From: JAIRNF01 sp031551125
Lineage (GTDB): Bacteria; Bacteroidota; Bacteroidia; Bacteroidales; UBA932
NCBI GenBank assembly: GCA_031551125.1
Contig: JAVBOB010000004.1
Coordinates: 124,001-188,000, forward strand
Length of the DNA stretch: 64,000 bases
Direction of reading: 5' to 3'
The notes beneath the pieces were generated by a model. It had not been told where the DNA came from, did not search any database, and worked only from the letters and a program-made list of their open reading frames with translations. Both the position numbers and the translations under genes were made by a program. Of this stretch, positions 43,708 to 53,419 are shown piece by piece. The number at the start of each line of letters is the position of its first letter. Position 1 is the stretch's first letter.

Positions 43708-44589
43708 CTATCGTTGCTTGAATAGTTGTATCAACGGTCTTACGTAATCTTCGGATGTGTTTATCGATACCGCATCAATACGGCACTTTGAAAGCGCTTG
43801 CGTTAGCCTTTCCTCAGCAGAGCGCATAAAACCTTCGTATGATTTACGAACCGATTTACTACCTGTATCCACCCAGCGTAATTCGCCGCTTTCCGCATCC
43901 TTAAGGTAAACAATGCCTACATTCGGCATTTCCTGCTCCCTGCGGTCATACACGCGTATAGAGGCAATATCATGCTTACGTCCGGCTATCTTAAGTGCAT
44001 CATTAAAGCGAACATTTCCTCCGGCATCAAAATCCATCATGTCCGATAACAAAAAGGCGGTACAACGTTTTTTGATTGCATTGGTAAAAAAGCGTAAGGC
44101 CTCCGAAAGGTTGGTTTGGCTGCTTTGCGGTTCAAACTCTACCAGCTCTCGGATAATGCGCAATGTATGCGTACGTCCCTTTTTAGGCGGAATAAACTTT
44201 TCAATTTTATCGCTGAAAAATATCACGCCAACCTTATCGTTGTTCATACCCGCAGAAAACGACAGTACCGCAGCCAGCTCGGTAATAAGATTTTTTTTCA
44301 GCTTATTTTCCGTACCAAACATGCGCGAGCCGCTCACATCGACAAGAAGCATAACAGTTAGCTCACGCTCTTCCTCAAAAGTTTTTATATAAGGTGCATT
44401 AAGACGAGCGGTAACGTTCCAATCAATACTACGTGTATCATCACCGTATTGATATTCGCGCACCTCGCTAAAGGCCATACCCCTACCCTTAAAGGCGCTG
44501 TGGTACTCGCCGGCAAATATCTGATGGGACAGGCCGCGAGTTTTTATTTCTATTTTTCTTACGGTTTTTATCAGCTCGTTTGCATCCAT
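43708..44589 (-). CDS. DUF58 domain protein of the bat operon
   Basis: A 293-residue cytoplasmic protein. The DUF58 core is seen in VREYQYGDDTRSIDWNVTAR and in a partial VWA-like domain with MLLVDVSGSRMFG (the metal site D-V-S-G-S). Proteins of this family occur next to MoxR ATPases and VWA proteins, and may act as their substrate adaptors. It lies 3 bp ahead of the following gene. The 110 bp upstream, towards moxR, hold a GAATTA-type repeat. Confidence 0.9.
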   Translation of the reverse strand: MDANELIKTVRKIEIKTRGLSHQIFAGEYHSAFKGRGMAFSEVREYQYGDDTRSIDWNVTARLNAPYIKTFEEERELTVMLLVDVSGSRMFGTENKLKKNLITELAAVLSFSAGMNNDKVGVIFFSDKIEKFIPPKKGRTHTLRIIRELVEFEPQSSQTNLSEALRFFTNAIKKRCTAFLLSDMMDFDAGGNVRFNDALKIAGRKHDIASIRVYDRREQEMPNVGIVYLKDAESGELRWVDTGSKSVRKSYEGFMRSAEERLTQALSKCRIDAVSINTSEDYVRPLIQLFKQR

Positions 44590-44592
44590 AAC

Positions 44593-44692
44593 TCAATTGA
44601 ATTATGAATTACGAATTATAAATTAAATTGAATGGGCTTACCGTTGCCATTACCCTTAACTCATTATTCCTAATTCCTTATTCTTAATTCTA
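44593..44692. repeat. Intergenic GAATTA-type inverted repeat
   Basis: Left arm 44593-44627 (GAATTATGAATTACGAATTA) and right arm 44659-44692 carry mutually reversed GAATTA/GGAATA units. The family is the same as at 20029-20104. It lies within the moxR-bat operon, between moxR and the DUF58 gene. Confidence 0.6.
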
Positions 44693-44699
44693 CTTTTGG

Positions 44700-45695
44700 C
44701 TAGGGAACTTCAACCGCATTCAAAATTTGTGTGATAATATCTTCACTTACGATATTTTCAGCCTCGGCTTCGTAGGTCAAACCTATACGGTGGCGCATAA
44801 CATCGTAGCATACGGCGCGTACATCTTCGGGTATAACATAGCCCCTGCGTTTCAGAAATGCGTAAGCTTTTGATGCTAATGAAAGGTTGATACTGGCACG
44901 AGGAGACGAACCGTAGGCAATCATGCTCTTCAGCTTGCCCAATCCGTAATCGTCCGGAGTACGGGTAGCGTAAACTATATCAACAATGTAACGCTCTATC
45001 TTTTCATCCATGTAAATATCACGAACCACCTTACGGGCACGTACAATATCCTCCGGCTTCAGCACTCGGCTTGCTGTAGGAAAAATACCTGTTGTATTCT
45101 GTCTGATGATAAGCTTTTCTTCTTCCTTCTTAGGATAGCTGATTACCACCTTTAGCATAAAACGGTCAACCTGTGCTTCGGGAAGCGGATAAGTTCCTTC
45201 CTGTTCAATAGGGTTTTGTGTGGCCAATACAAGGAAAGGCTCAGGAAGCTTAAACGTGTTTTCACCAATGGTAACCTGACGTTCCTGCATAGCTTCCAGT
45301 AAGGCGCTCTGTACCTTTGCCGGCGAACGGTTTATTTCATCGGCCAGTACAAAGTTGGCAAATATAGGACCATGCTTTACATGGAACTCTTCATTCTTTT
45401 GGCTGTAAATAAGCGTACCAATAAGGTCGGCAGGAAGCAAGTCGGGGGTAAACTGAATACGATTAAACTTAGCATCAACAATGCTGGCCAGCGTGTTTAT
45501 GGCTAAGGTCTTTGCCAAACCCGGTACCCCTTCCAGCAAAATATGCCCGTTGGATAGCAAGCCGATAAGCAAGCTCTCAATAAGATGCTTCTGACCAATA
45601 ATCACCTTGTTCATTTCAAGGCTAACAATGTCAACAAAGGAACTCTCCTGTTGAATCTTCTCGTTCAGCTCACGAATGTTCACTGCTTCACTCAT
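44700..45695 (-). CDS. MoxR-family AAA+ ATPase
   Basis: A 331-residue ATPase from ATG 45695; an in-frame TTG at 45704 adds three residues. Walker A is GVPGLAKT, Walker B FVLADEINRSP and sensor 1 LATQNPIEQEGTYPLPEAQ, the last diagnostic for MoxR proteins. The C-terminal lid contains YGSSPRASINLS. MoxR ATPases act as chaperones that work with VWA-domain proteins, and this gene heads the DUF58-batABCDE operon. Confidence 0.95.
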   Translation of the reverse strand: MSEAVNIRELNEKIQQESSFVDIVSLEMNKVIIGQKHLIESLLIGLLSNGHILLEGVPGLAKTLAINTLASIVDAKFNRIQFTPDLLPADLIGTLIYSQKNEEFHVKHGPIFANFVLADEINRSPAKVQSALLEAMQERQVTIGENTFKLPEPFLVLATQNPIEQEGTYPLPEAQVDRFMLKVVISYPKKEEEKLIIRQNTTGIFPTASRVLKPEDIVRARKVVRDIYMDEKIERYIVDIVYATRTPDDYGLGKLKSMIAYGSSPRASINLSLASKAYAFLKRRGYVIPEDVRAVCYDVMRHRIGLTYEAEAENIVSEDIITQILNAVEVP

Positions 45696-45704
45696 AATAG
45701 TCAA

Positions 45705-46267
45705 ATTTTGTGTTTTTTAGATTGTATATCGAACACGTTTGTAGCAAAAACCGTACTTAAAAATTATGGTGTAACTCGTTGTAATTAATTTACATATACA
45801 CGCATAGCACAATTCTTAATGTTACTCAATATTAGGTTTATATGCTGCAACCCATATCCGTAACGGGATGCAAAGATTATCAAAAGATGATTATTTCAGC
45901 GCTAAAGATTGTTAATTAAGTGCAAGGTGTTTGAAAGCATAGCAATTCTCCTTACCTATTGCCCCAAAACACCTCAGCCTCCGGTCTTCTCTCCTCAAAA
46001 AATAAAAAAATAAGGAGAGAAAAAGCATTACTTTGGGAAAGAACCAACAGTAAAACCCACAACTTTTTGCTCCTTAATAGGTCACGTTAAAACCGTTGTC
46101 GCCTTTTGGTCAAAGTTAAAAGCCTTAAAAATGCTTATGGCTTAGCTACCACAGAACATGAGTTCTACAGCGAAAAAAAAATCTTTAACAGTCAGAATTG
46201 AAAGGCTTCTTCGCTTTTTTCGAACCAATTTGCGTTCCGGCGGTTGTATAAAATAAAGCCAACCTGA
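45705..46267. other. Divergent intergenic region, moxR / RND efflux operon
   Basis: 563 bp without a gene. A 9-bp stem (TTCTCTCCT 45987-45995 with AGGAGAGAA 46013-46021) encloses an A-rich 17-base loop. Promoters for both directions must lie here but no convincing pair was found. Confidence 0.5.
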
Positions 46268-47317
46268 ATGAAACAGCTATTAATAATTTGCGCCGCATCC
46301 TTTATCCTTTGCCTTTCCTCTTGTAAAGAAAAGATGCATGAAAAAATTATACGCCCTGTAAAGGTAATGGAAGTACACGCCAATGCCTTTATGGAAAAGA
46401 CATTTCCGGGCTACGCCGAAGCGGAAGAATATGCCTTCCTAACCTTTAGGGTCAGCGGAATGCTACTGAGCTTGAACGTGGAAGAAGGGCAGGATGTAAA
46501 ATCGGGACAGCTGGTTGCAACGCTGGACACACGCGATTACCAGCTGAAGGCATCAGCCGCAAAGGCCAACTACCAGCAATCACAATCTCAGCTAGAAAGG
46601 TACAAACGGCTATATGAAAAAAATGCGGTGTCAAAACAGGAGTATGAAGTAGCACAGGCTACGTTTGAAAACAACAAGTCAATATACAACCAATCGCTTA
46701 ATGATTTAAACTATACCTCGTTATACGCACCGTTTGCCGGCAACGTTGAAAAAAAATTTGTTGAGAATCACCAACAGGTAATGCCCGGTGAAAAAATTGT
46801 AAAGCTGAACAATCCGCAAAAAATACAGTACCGCATTGTACTGCCCGAAACAACTATGCAATATACGGGTAGCGATTTTAAATACAGCATTGAACTTGAT
46901 ATACAAAAAGGTGTTTTCTACAATGCAAAGGTAAAAGAAGTGGTATCGTCATCAATTGGCGGTTCAGGCGTTCCGGTAATACTTACAATAGATGACGCTG
47001 CTTATAATTCTCAAAAAGTAAAGGTGTTGCCGGGCTATACCTGCAACGTTAAGGTTGAGCTGAAAGCAAAGCCTCAGAACAACATTATAGCCATTCCACT
47101 GGTATGTATATACACCAATCCAAAAAACAACAAGCCTTACGTATGGAAAGTGAATAAAGCTGATGCCACGGTTCACCTATCCCCGGTAGAGCTCGGTAGC
47201 CTATTTGGAGAAAAAGATATTATTGTTCTCTCGGGGGTGGAACAAGGCGATAATATTGTAACCGCAGGCGTTACCATGTTGGCTGATGGAGAACGTGTCA
47301 AAATTATGGAACCATGA
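46268..47317 (+). CDS. RND efflux periplasmic adaptor (membrane fusion) lipoprotein
   Basis: A 349-residue lipoprotein with lipobox LSSC (Cys19). The lipoyl half-motifs VSGMLLSLNVEEGQDVKSGQLVATLD and YTSLYAPFAGNV flank a coiled-coil hairpin at about 92-145, with parts listed here as the two short landmarks LSLNVEEGQDV and YAPFAGNVEKK. Beta-barrel and membrane-proximal domains follow. It links the inner-membrane pump to the outer-membrane channel. Its stop overlaps the permease start by four bases (ATGA). Confidence 0.93.
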   Translation: MKQLLIICAASFILCLSSCKEKMHEKIIRPVKVMEVHANAFMEKTFPGYAEAEEYAFLTFRVSGMLLSLNVEEGQDVKSGQLVATLDTRDYQLKASAAKANYQQSQSQLERYKRLYEKNAVSKQEYEVAQATFENNKSIYNQSLNDLNYTSLYAPFAGNVEKKFVENHQQVMPGEKIVKLNNPQKIQYRIVLPETTMQYTGSDFKYSIELDIQKGVFYNAKVKEVVSSSIGGSGVPVILTIDDAAYNSQKVKVLPGYTCNVKVELKAKPQNNIIAIPLVCIYTNPKNNKPYVWKVNKADATVHLSPVELGSLFGEKDIIVLSGVEQGDNIVTAGVTMLADGERVKIMEP

Positions 47318-50300
47318 GCCTTGCAAAATACGCTCTTGACAACAAGGCTGTGATATTTTTCTTTCTCGCGCTATTTACCATTGGCGGCATTATTGCTTTT
47401 GATAAGCTGCCGAAGAAAGAAGATGCTCCGTTTGTGGTAAAGCAATCAGTGCTGGTTTGCCAATATCCGGGTGCAACAGCCAATGAAGTAGAGCAGCTGA
47501 TTACTACAGTAATTGAGCGCGAAATTCAAACTATGCCCAACGTTCGCAGAGTGCGCGGCGAATCGTACGCCAACTACAGCTACATTAACATTGAGCTGCT
47601 ATCGGGCACAGACCCCTCTACTATGAGCCAAATGTGGGACGAGCTGCGCAAGAAAGTGTACAACGTTCAAGCCAAGCTGCCCGAAGGTGCAGGCCCCATC
47701 ACTGTAAACGATGATTTTGGTGATGTATATGGAATTTATTTCGGGCTTACAGCTGACAACGGTATATCATACAAAGAGCTCCGCGATAAGGCAGAAGAAA
47801 TAAAAACCATACTCACTCCGCTCAATGGTATCCGCAAAATCAGCTTGGTAGGCGAACAAACCGAGGTAGTAAACGTATTTATTCCGTCCGACCGTTTAGC
47901 CAATATAGGAGTTACGCCACAAGAAATTATTACAACCCTCAACCGGCAAAATAAAGAAATGGCTGTGGGGGCAAAAGAAGTCGGTGATTTAAGCATCAAC
48001 GTTATTGCACAAGCAACCTACCAATCTATTAGCGACATACAGCAGCAACTTATACGCACCACCAATGGTGATATGGTGCGGCTGGGCGATATCGCACGGG
48101 TTGAACGGGGTTACTATGAACCCAGCCAAACCTTGCTCCGCATAAACGGTAAAAAGGCTATCGGCATTGCCATTGCATCGGCACAAGACAAAGATGTGGT
48201 AAAAGCCGGCAGCCTTGTGCGGCAGACCATTAACCAACGGATACTTCCCGAACTGCCTTACGGCTACAGCTTAGTTGAACTATATCCTGAAGATACCATT
48301 GCCGCCCAAGCCAACAACGACTTTATGGCCAACCTCCTCATCTCGGTTGCCGTTGTTGTTGCCCTGCTGTTTTTCTTTTACAAGCTCCGCACCACAATGC
48401 TTATATGTACGGCTTTGCTGTTTTGCATTGCCGCTACGCTGTTTGTTATGCAGTTTACCGGAACGGGGCTAAACCGCTCGTCGCTGGCGGCGTTTATCAT
48501 TGCCATGGGTATGCTGGTAGATAATGCCATTGTAGTGGCCGACAACGCAAAAAACAACATCAAACGCGGAATGCCACGCAGACAAGCATTGATAGAAGGT
48601 GCTAACAAACCCATGTGGGGGCTGTTCGGCGCTACTATTATCGGTATTATTTCATTTTTGCCGCTCTACACAGCCGACTCTGCCGCTGCTGAAATTGTAC
48701 GCCCGTTATTTATTGTACTAGCATTATCATTGGGTTTTAGCTGGTTTTTCGCGCTAACGCAAACTATCACCTTTGGCCGCTTTATGCTGAAAGAAAATAC
48801 AGGCAAAGCAGTTAAAGACCCCTATGATACAAGGCTATACGGAAAATTTGAGAAAATACTCCGTATGCTGATAAAGCACCGCAAGATTACACTTACAACC
48901 ATTGCTGCGCTGCTGGTTGGCTCAGTAGTAGCAATACGTATGCTGCCTTCCAACTTCTTCCCGTTCATGGACAAGCCGTACTTCCGTGCTGATTTATTTT
49001 TACCTGACGGATATAACATATACGGTACATCTGATGAGCTGAAAAAAATTGAAGACCATTTTTTAAGGCAACCGGGCATCAAAACTTTCTCCACATCGCT
49101 CGGAAATTCACACCCTCGATATTACTTAGCAAGTAGCAACTACAGCCTTAAGCCCAACTTTGCCAACATACTAATTGAAGTTAACAACAAAGATTCAACA
49201 GCATACTGGGAAAACGAGCTTTACAGCTATGTAATGCATAACTACCCCAATATTATTTGCCGTTCATCGCTCTTTAAGCTATCCATGCCAACAGATGGCG
49301 CCATTGAAATAATTTTTAGCGGTGACCGATTAGATACGTTGCAGGCCATAGCCGATAGAGCAATGGAAGTAATTAGAAAAGATGGGCCGCCGGTTGAATT
49401 CTTGAGAACCAACTGGGGAAATAAGATACCCACATACATACCCTACTTTTCGGAAGAAAAGGGCGGACAGCTGGGCGTAACCCGCTTAAATATGGCACAA
49501 AGCCTGAGCATGGCAACATCGGGAATGCCTGTTGGCATATATAGGGAACGAGATATTTCATTACCCATACTGCTCAAGGATGACCATATTGGCTCACTAC
49601 AGCTGGATGAGCTGAAAACTCTTCCTATATTCGACCAGCGAGGCAATTCATACGTGCTGGAGCAAGCGCTCGACAGCTTTAAGCTGGACTACCGCTATAA
49701 CATGCTATGGCACTTTCAGCGTGAACGTACCATTGTTGTGCGAATGGACCCTGTTAGGGGCGATAACACCAATGCCACTTTTGCCGCCATTTGGGCGCTG
49801 ATGCAGGAAAAAGTTGAAGTGCCCGAAGGTTATATAATGAGCTATCTCGGCGAGCAAGATACACAAGATCAAGCCAACACCTCTATCAGCGCAGGGATAC
49901 CCATGACCATGATACTGATATTCATTGTGCTGCTGCTCCTGTTTGGCAACTATAGGCGACCACTGGCTATCATGGCTATGATACCGTTGATTTTCGTAGG
50001 CGTGGTAATAGGACTTATCCTACTCGGAAAAGACTTCGACTTTTTTAGCCTGTTGGGGCTGCTGGGTTTGATAGGTATGAACGTGAAGAGCGCTGTTATT
50101 CTGGTCGATGAAATTGTACTACAACAAAAAGGGGGGCGCACACCACTCGACTCGGTGATATACGCTGCAAAGACAAGGTTAATACCGGTATCAACCGGTG
50201 CAGGAGCCACTATCGTAGGTATGGTACCGTTACTGAGCGACACCATGTTTGGAGGTATGGCAGCAACTATTATGGGCGGACTGCTTATGGCAACCATTCT

Positions 50301-50388
50301 CACTATTTTGGTATTGCCCGTAACTTATTCTGCCATCTACAAAATAAAGTATGAAGCAAAAGAACAAGAAAAGGTAGAAGGTGAATAA
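47314..50388 (+). CDS. RND-family efflux permease (AcrB superfamily)
   Basis: A 1024-residue proton-driven inner-membrane transporter with the usual two-fold layout: a first membrane helix at about 10-30, periplasmic porter domains, six helices, then a repeat. In helix 4 the proton-relay Asp pair of AcrB (D407, D408) reads VDNAIVVADN, so only the first Asp is kept. The matching lysine is present in GMNVKSAVILVDE. Substrate specificity is unknown. It is one operon with the adaptor and, 94 bp on, a TolC-like channel. Confidence 0.93.
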   Translation: MSLAKYALDNKAVIFFFLALFTIGGIIAFDKLPKKEDAPFVVKQSVLVCQYPGATANEVEQLITTVIEREIQTMPNVRRVRGESYANYSYINIELLSGTDPSTMSQMWDELRKKVYNVQAKLPEGAGPITVNDDFGDVYGIYFGLTADNGISYKELRDKAEEIKTILTPLNGIRKISLVGEQTEVVNVFIPSDRLANIGVTPQEIITTLNRQNKEMAVGAKEVGDLSINVIAQATYQSISDIQQQLIRTTNGDMVRLGDIARVERGYYEPSQTLLRINGKKAIGIAIASAQDKDVVKAGSLVRQTINQRILPELPYGYSLVELYPEDTIAAQANNDFMANLLISVAVVVALLFFFYKLRTTMLICTALLFCIAATLFVMQFTGTGLNRSSLAAFIIAMGMLVDNAIVVADNAKNNIKRGMPRRQALIEGANKPMWGLFGATIIGIISFLPLYTADSAAAEIVRPLFIVLALSLGFSWFFALTQTITFGRFMLKENTGKAVKDPYDTRLYGKFEKILRMLIKHRKITLTTIAALLVGSVVAIRMLPSNFFPFMDKPYFRADLFLPDGYNIYGTSDELKKIEDHFLRQPGIKTFSTSLGNSHPRYYLASSNYSLKPNFANILIEVNNKDSTAYWENELYSYVMHNYPNIICRSSLFKLSMPTDGAIEIIFSGDRLDTLQAIADRAMEVIRKDGPPVEFLRTNWGNKIPTYIPYFSEEKGGQLGVTRLNMAQSLSMATSGMPVGIYRERDISLPILLKDDHIGSLQLDELKTLPIFDQRGNSYVLEQALDSFKLDYRYNMLWHFQRERTIVVRMDPVRGDNTNATFAAIWALMQEKVEVPEGYIMSYLGEQDTQDQANTSISAGIPMTMILIFIVLLLLFGNYRRPLAIMAMIPLIFVGVVIGLILLGKDFDFFSLLGLLGLIGMNVKSAVILVDEIVLQQKGGRTPLDSVIYAAKTRLIPVSTGAGATIVGMVPLLSDTMFGGMAATIMGGLLMATILTILVLPVTYSAIYKIKYEAKEQEKVEGE

Positions 50389-50482
50389 AAATGATGTACA
50401 TCATAAGCAATATAAAACACTAAGTAGCTATGCCAGTTAAGTCTCCCTTTAAGAGATTTTAAGGCCTAATGCGGAACGCAAG

Positions 50483-51757
50483 ATGAAACGACTGATTTTA
50501 TACGGGCTAACTATGCTGGGAGCTCACAGCAACACGCAAGCACAAACAACGTTATCACTCGAAGAGTATAAAACAAGGGTACTATCCTACAACCAAAGCG
50601 TAAAAAGTGCGCAAGAAACAGTGAAAGCGGCTAAAGCTGCCGCTCGTGAGGTTAAAACAGCCTACTTTCCGCAGCTGGACGGCACCGCTTCCTACAGCTT
50701 CGATTTTAACCCGCCTGTACTTGCGCTCGGAAGCCTGAACGTAGAGCTCAAAGCTCCCAGCTGGAGTGCAGGCGGACAACTTACGCAAAATATCTACTCC
50801 GGCGGTAAGCTATCTGCCACCTATAAGTCTATGAAGATTCAGCAAGATATTGCTGGCCTTGTGGAGCAGCTAACAACAGATAACATCGGTTATACCGCTG
50901 AGGTAGCATACTGGAATACGGCTGCATCCAAAGCATTTTGGGATACATCTATTCGCTACCTTAACATTCTTAAAAACCTGTACAACATTGTTCAAACACG
51001 GTTTGACGATGGGTTAATCAGTAAAACCGATTTATTGAAAATAGAAACCAGCTTGAAGGAAGCAAGCTACCAAGCTTCGAAAGCACAGCAGGCGTATAGC
51101 AACAGTAGCATTATACTCAACGTGCTGATGGGTGCTCCGGCTCAAGACTCACTATTACTTACTGATTCGCTAAGCATAGCCAATCCCGCTATTGAGCCGC
51201 TTAGCTATGACGATGTGCTGCAACGACGCCCGGACTACCTGGCTCGCACTAAAGAAATTGAGTGGCAGAAACAGCTGGGGCGTATTGACCAAAGCGAGTT
51301 TCTTCCTAAAGCATACATTGGCGGTAGTATAGATTACGGCACCCTCTTACTTAACCTGAATAACAACACGATATGGAGTCCAAGACTTTTTGCCGGCATC
51401 AATCTACCCATTTTTCATTGGGGGAAAAGCAAGCATAGCCGTGATAAAAATAGGGCGTTGACCATTACTAAACAGCTAAACCAAAGTACCTCTGCTGATG
51501 AAATTAAGAAAGAGCTGGCTACGGCTCTAAATAACCTACAAGAAACCGACAGCCAAATTACCATTGCCAAAGACAACCTCAATTTAGCCCGGCAAAGTAT
51601 GGATTTACACACATTCAGCTACGAAGAAGGACATATATCCATTCTTGATGTTCAGGCAGCGCAGCTGTCGTGGCTACAATCATACGTTAATCTTATAGAA
51701 TCGTACCTTAACAACAAGCTGGCAGTTGCAGCCTATTGGAAAGCGATATCGGAGTAG
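50483..51757 (+). CDS. TolC-like outer-membrane efflux channel
   Basis: A 424-residue protein with a signal peptide (about 1-20, ends HSNTQA before Q). Two outer-membrane-efflux repeats (about 25-210 and 225-420) contain long Ala/Gln-rich helices such as QETVKAAKAAAREVKTAYFP, and the second starts RRPDYLARTKEIEW. YEEGHISILDVQAAQL near the C-terminus is typical. It forms the exit duct for the RND pump encoded just upstream. Confidence 0.93.
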   Translation: MKRLILYGLTMLGAHSNTQAQTTLSLEEYKTRVLSYNQSVKSAQETVKAAKAAAREVKTAYFPQLDGTASYSFDFNPPVLALGSLNVELKAPSWSAGGQLTQNIYSGGKLSATYKSMKIQQDIAGLVEQLTTDNIGYTAEVAYWNTAASKAFWDTSIRYLNILKNLYNIVQTRFDDGLISKTDLLKIETSLKEASYQASKAQQAYSNSSIILNVLMGAPAQDSLLLTDSLSIANPAIEPLSYDDVLQRRPDYLARTKEIEWQKQLGRIDQSEFLPKAYIGGSIDYGTLLLNLNNNTIWSPRLFAGINLPIFHWGKSKHSRDKNRALTITKQLNQSTSADEIKKELATALNNLQETDSQITIAKDNLNLARQSMDLHTFSYEEGHISILDVQAAQLSWLQSYVNLIESYLNNKLAVAAYWKAISE

Positions 51758-51787
51758 CTACCTTTGCCGGTCAAATCAACATGCAAA

Positions 51788-53083
51788 ATGACCTATACCG
51801 AAACGCTGGACTACCTGTTCAACCAGCTTCCCATGTACCAACGCATAGGGAAAGCTGCTTACAAAGCCGACTTAAGTACTACGCTTAAGCTAGACGAATA
51901 TTTCCGGCATCCGCACCGAAAGTTTAAAAGTATTCACGTAGCCGGAACCAACGGTAAAGGGTCAACATCACACATGCTGGCAGCAGTGCTGCAAAAAGCA
52001 GGATATAAGGTAGGTCTTTATACATCGCCGCATTTAAAAGATTTCAGGGAGCGAATAAAAATTAACGGAGAGCTGATTTTCGAAGAAGAGGTGGTTGACT
52101 TCATAGCTAAACACCATAAAATATTCGAGGAGGTAAAATCGTCATTCTTTGAAATGACGGCAGCCCTTGCTTTCGACTACTTTGCCCGTCAACAAGTTGA
52201 CATTGCAGTGGTGGAGGTTGGTATGGGTGGCCGTCTGGATTCAACCAATATTATTTCTCCCCTACTCAGCGTTATCACCAATATTGGTTTTGACCACATG
52301 GAATTTTTAGGTAATACTATAGCCGCTATAGCCGCTGAAAAGGCAGGTATTATTAAGCAAAATATTCCTGTGGTTATAGGAGAGTGGAATGATGAGTCGG
52401 CTACTGTATTCCAACAAAAAGCAAAGGAGCAGAATGCCCCCATTACCTTTGCCGATAAGCAATTTGGCATACAAACAACAAGTATCCAGAACGGTAAGCA
52501 ATGCTTTGAATTAAGCCTTCCGGCAGATTGCCGTTTTCAACAACCTAGCTACAGTATTGACTTGCTGGGTAGCTACCAATCAAAAAATGTACTCACAGCA
52601 CTTGCAGCAATCAACAGCCTGCTGCAACATACAACGTTATCCATACCGCAAGAAGCCATTTCCGAAGGTTTGCTCAATGCTGCCACTATCACCGGACTTA
52701 TGGGGCGCTGGCAAATCCTTTCGCAGCATCCACTCTGCATTTGCGATACGGGGCATAACGCGCACGGATTGGAGTACAGCATGAAACAGCTGCAACAGCT
52801 GAACTACGATAAGCTGTACTTTGTTTTTGGCGTAGTAAACGATAAAGATTTATCAAGTGTTTTGCCATTACTACCAAAGAGTGCATACTACTTCTTTACA
52901 CGCGCAAACCTTCCTCGTGCGTTGGATGCACATATACTTACAGAAATCTGCACAAAATACGGGCTAAAGGGAGAAGTAGCAGAACCTGTTGCTGCCGCCT
53001 TAAATGAAGCAAAAAAGCGTGCAACAGCTGATGATGTAATTTTTATTGGCGGAAGCACCTTTGTTGTAGCGGAGGTGGTGTAA
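51788..53083 (+). CDS. folC: Dihydrofolate synthase / folylpolyglutamate synthase
   Basis: A 431-residue Mur-ligase-family enzyme that adds glutamate to folates. ATG 51788 is preferred, as the TTG upstream lacks support. The ATP loop GTNGKGSTSHML, the HxxxF(R/K)ERI-type stretch SPHLKDFRERI, VVEVGMGGRLDSTN and NIGFDHMEFLG are all present, and the C-terminal domain has GRWQI and DTGHNAHGL. It starts 30 bp behind the TolC-like gene on the same strand, so may be co-transcribed, though the functions are unrelated. Confidence 0.94.
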   Translation: MTYTETLDYLFNQLPMYQRIGKAAYKADLSTTLKLDEYFRHPHRKFKSIHVAGTNGKGSTSHMLAAVLQKAGYKVGLYTSPHLKDFRERIKINGELIFEEEVVDFIAKHHKIFEEVKSSFFEMTAALAFDYFARQQVDIAVVEVGMGGRLDSTNIISPLLSVITNIGFDHMEFLGNTIAAIAAEKAGIIKQNIPVVIGEWNDESATVFQQKAKEQNAPITFADKQFGIQTTSIQNGKQCFELSLPADCRFQQPSYSIDLLGSYQSKNVLTALAAINSLLQHTTLSIPQEAISEGLLNAATITGLMGRWQILSQHPLCICDTGHNAHGLEYSMKQLQQLNYDKLYFVFGVVNDKDLSSVLPLLPKSAYYFFTRANLPRALDAHILTEICTKYGLKGEVAEPVAAALNEAKKRATADDVIFIGGSTFVVAEVV

Positions 53084-53419
53084 GTCGTTCTTGATAATTC
53101 TTACCCCGCTACTTTTACCACATAGGCGCAATAGATACGTAGAACCACATAGAATGATACAATACGTGGAAATAGTAAAATTCAACGCTCACTTATTTTT
53201 TTGCGTACTTTACGGTTAAAAAGTTTAGGGCATAAGCCTAAATAGTGTAATCTGCGATTTCCTGTGCCATCTGTGTAAAGTATTTTTCACCCATGAAACA
53301 CGGAGAAACACCCAACATAAAAAGATGTTATGTGCCACTGCCCTATTGTGTCTATGAGGTAAAAAGTATGTCTATAAAGAGATTGAAGGCAATAGAAAAT
53401 ACGGTAAACTAATTAAAAA
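53084..53419. repeat. Intergenic inverted CACATAGG-type repeat
   Basis: The left arm is TTTTACCACATAGGCGCAAT (from 53113) with a second CCACATAG at 53145. The right arm runs from 53329 (TTATGTGCC, then CCCTATTGTGTCTATGAGGT) and ends AAAA at about 53364. The 170 bp between include ACACGGAGAAACAC-like units. No gene is seen. Confidence 0.65.

Noticed and set aside
45705..46267. Riboswitch or attenuator ahead of the RND operon
   Set aside because: Only one 9-bp stem with a long A-rich loop is present, with no conserved core that I recognise.
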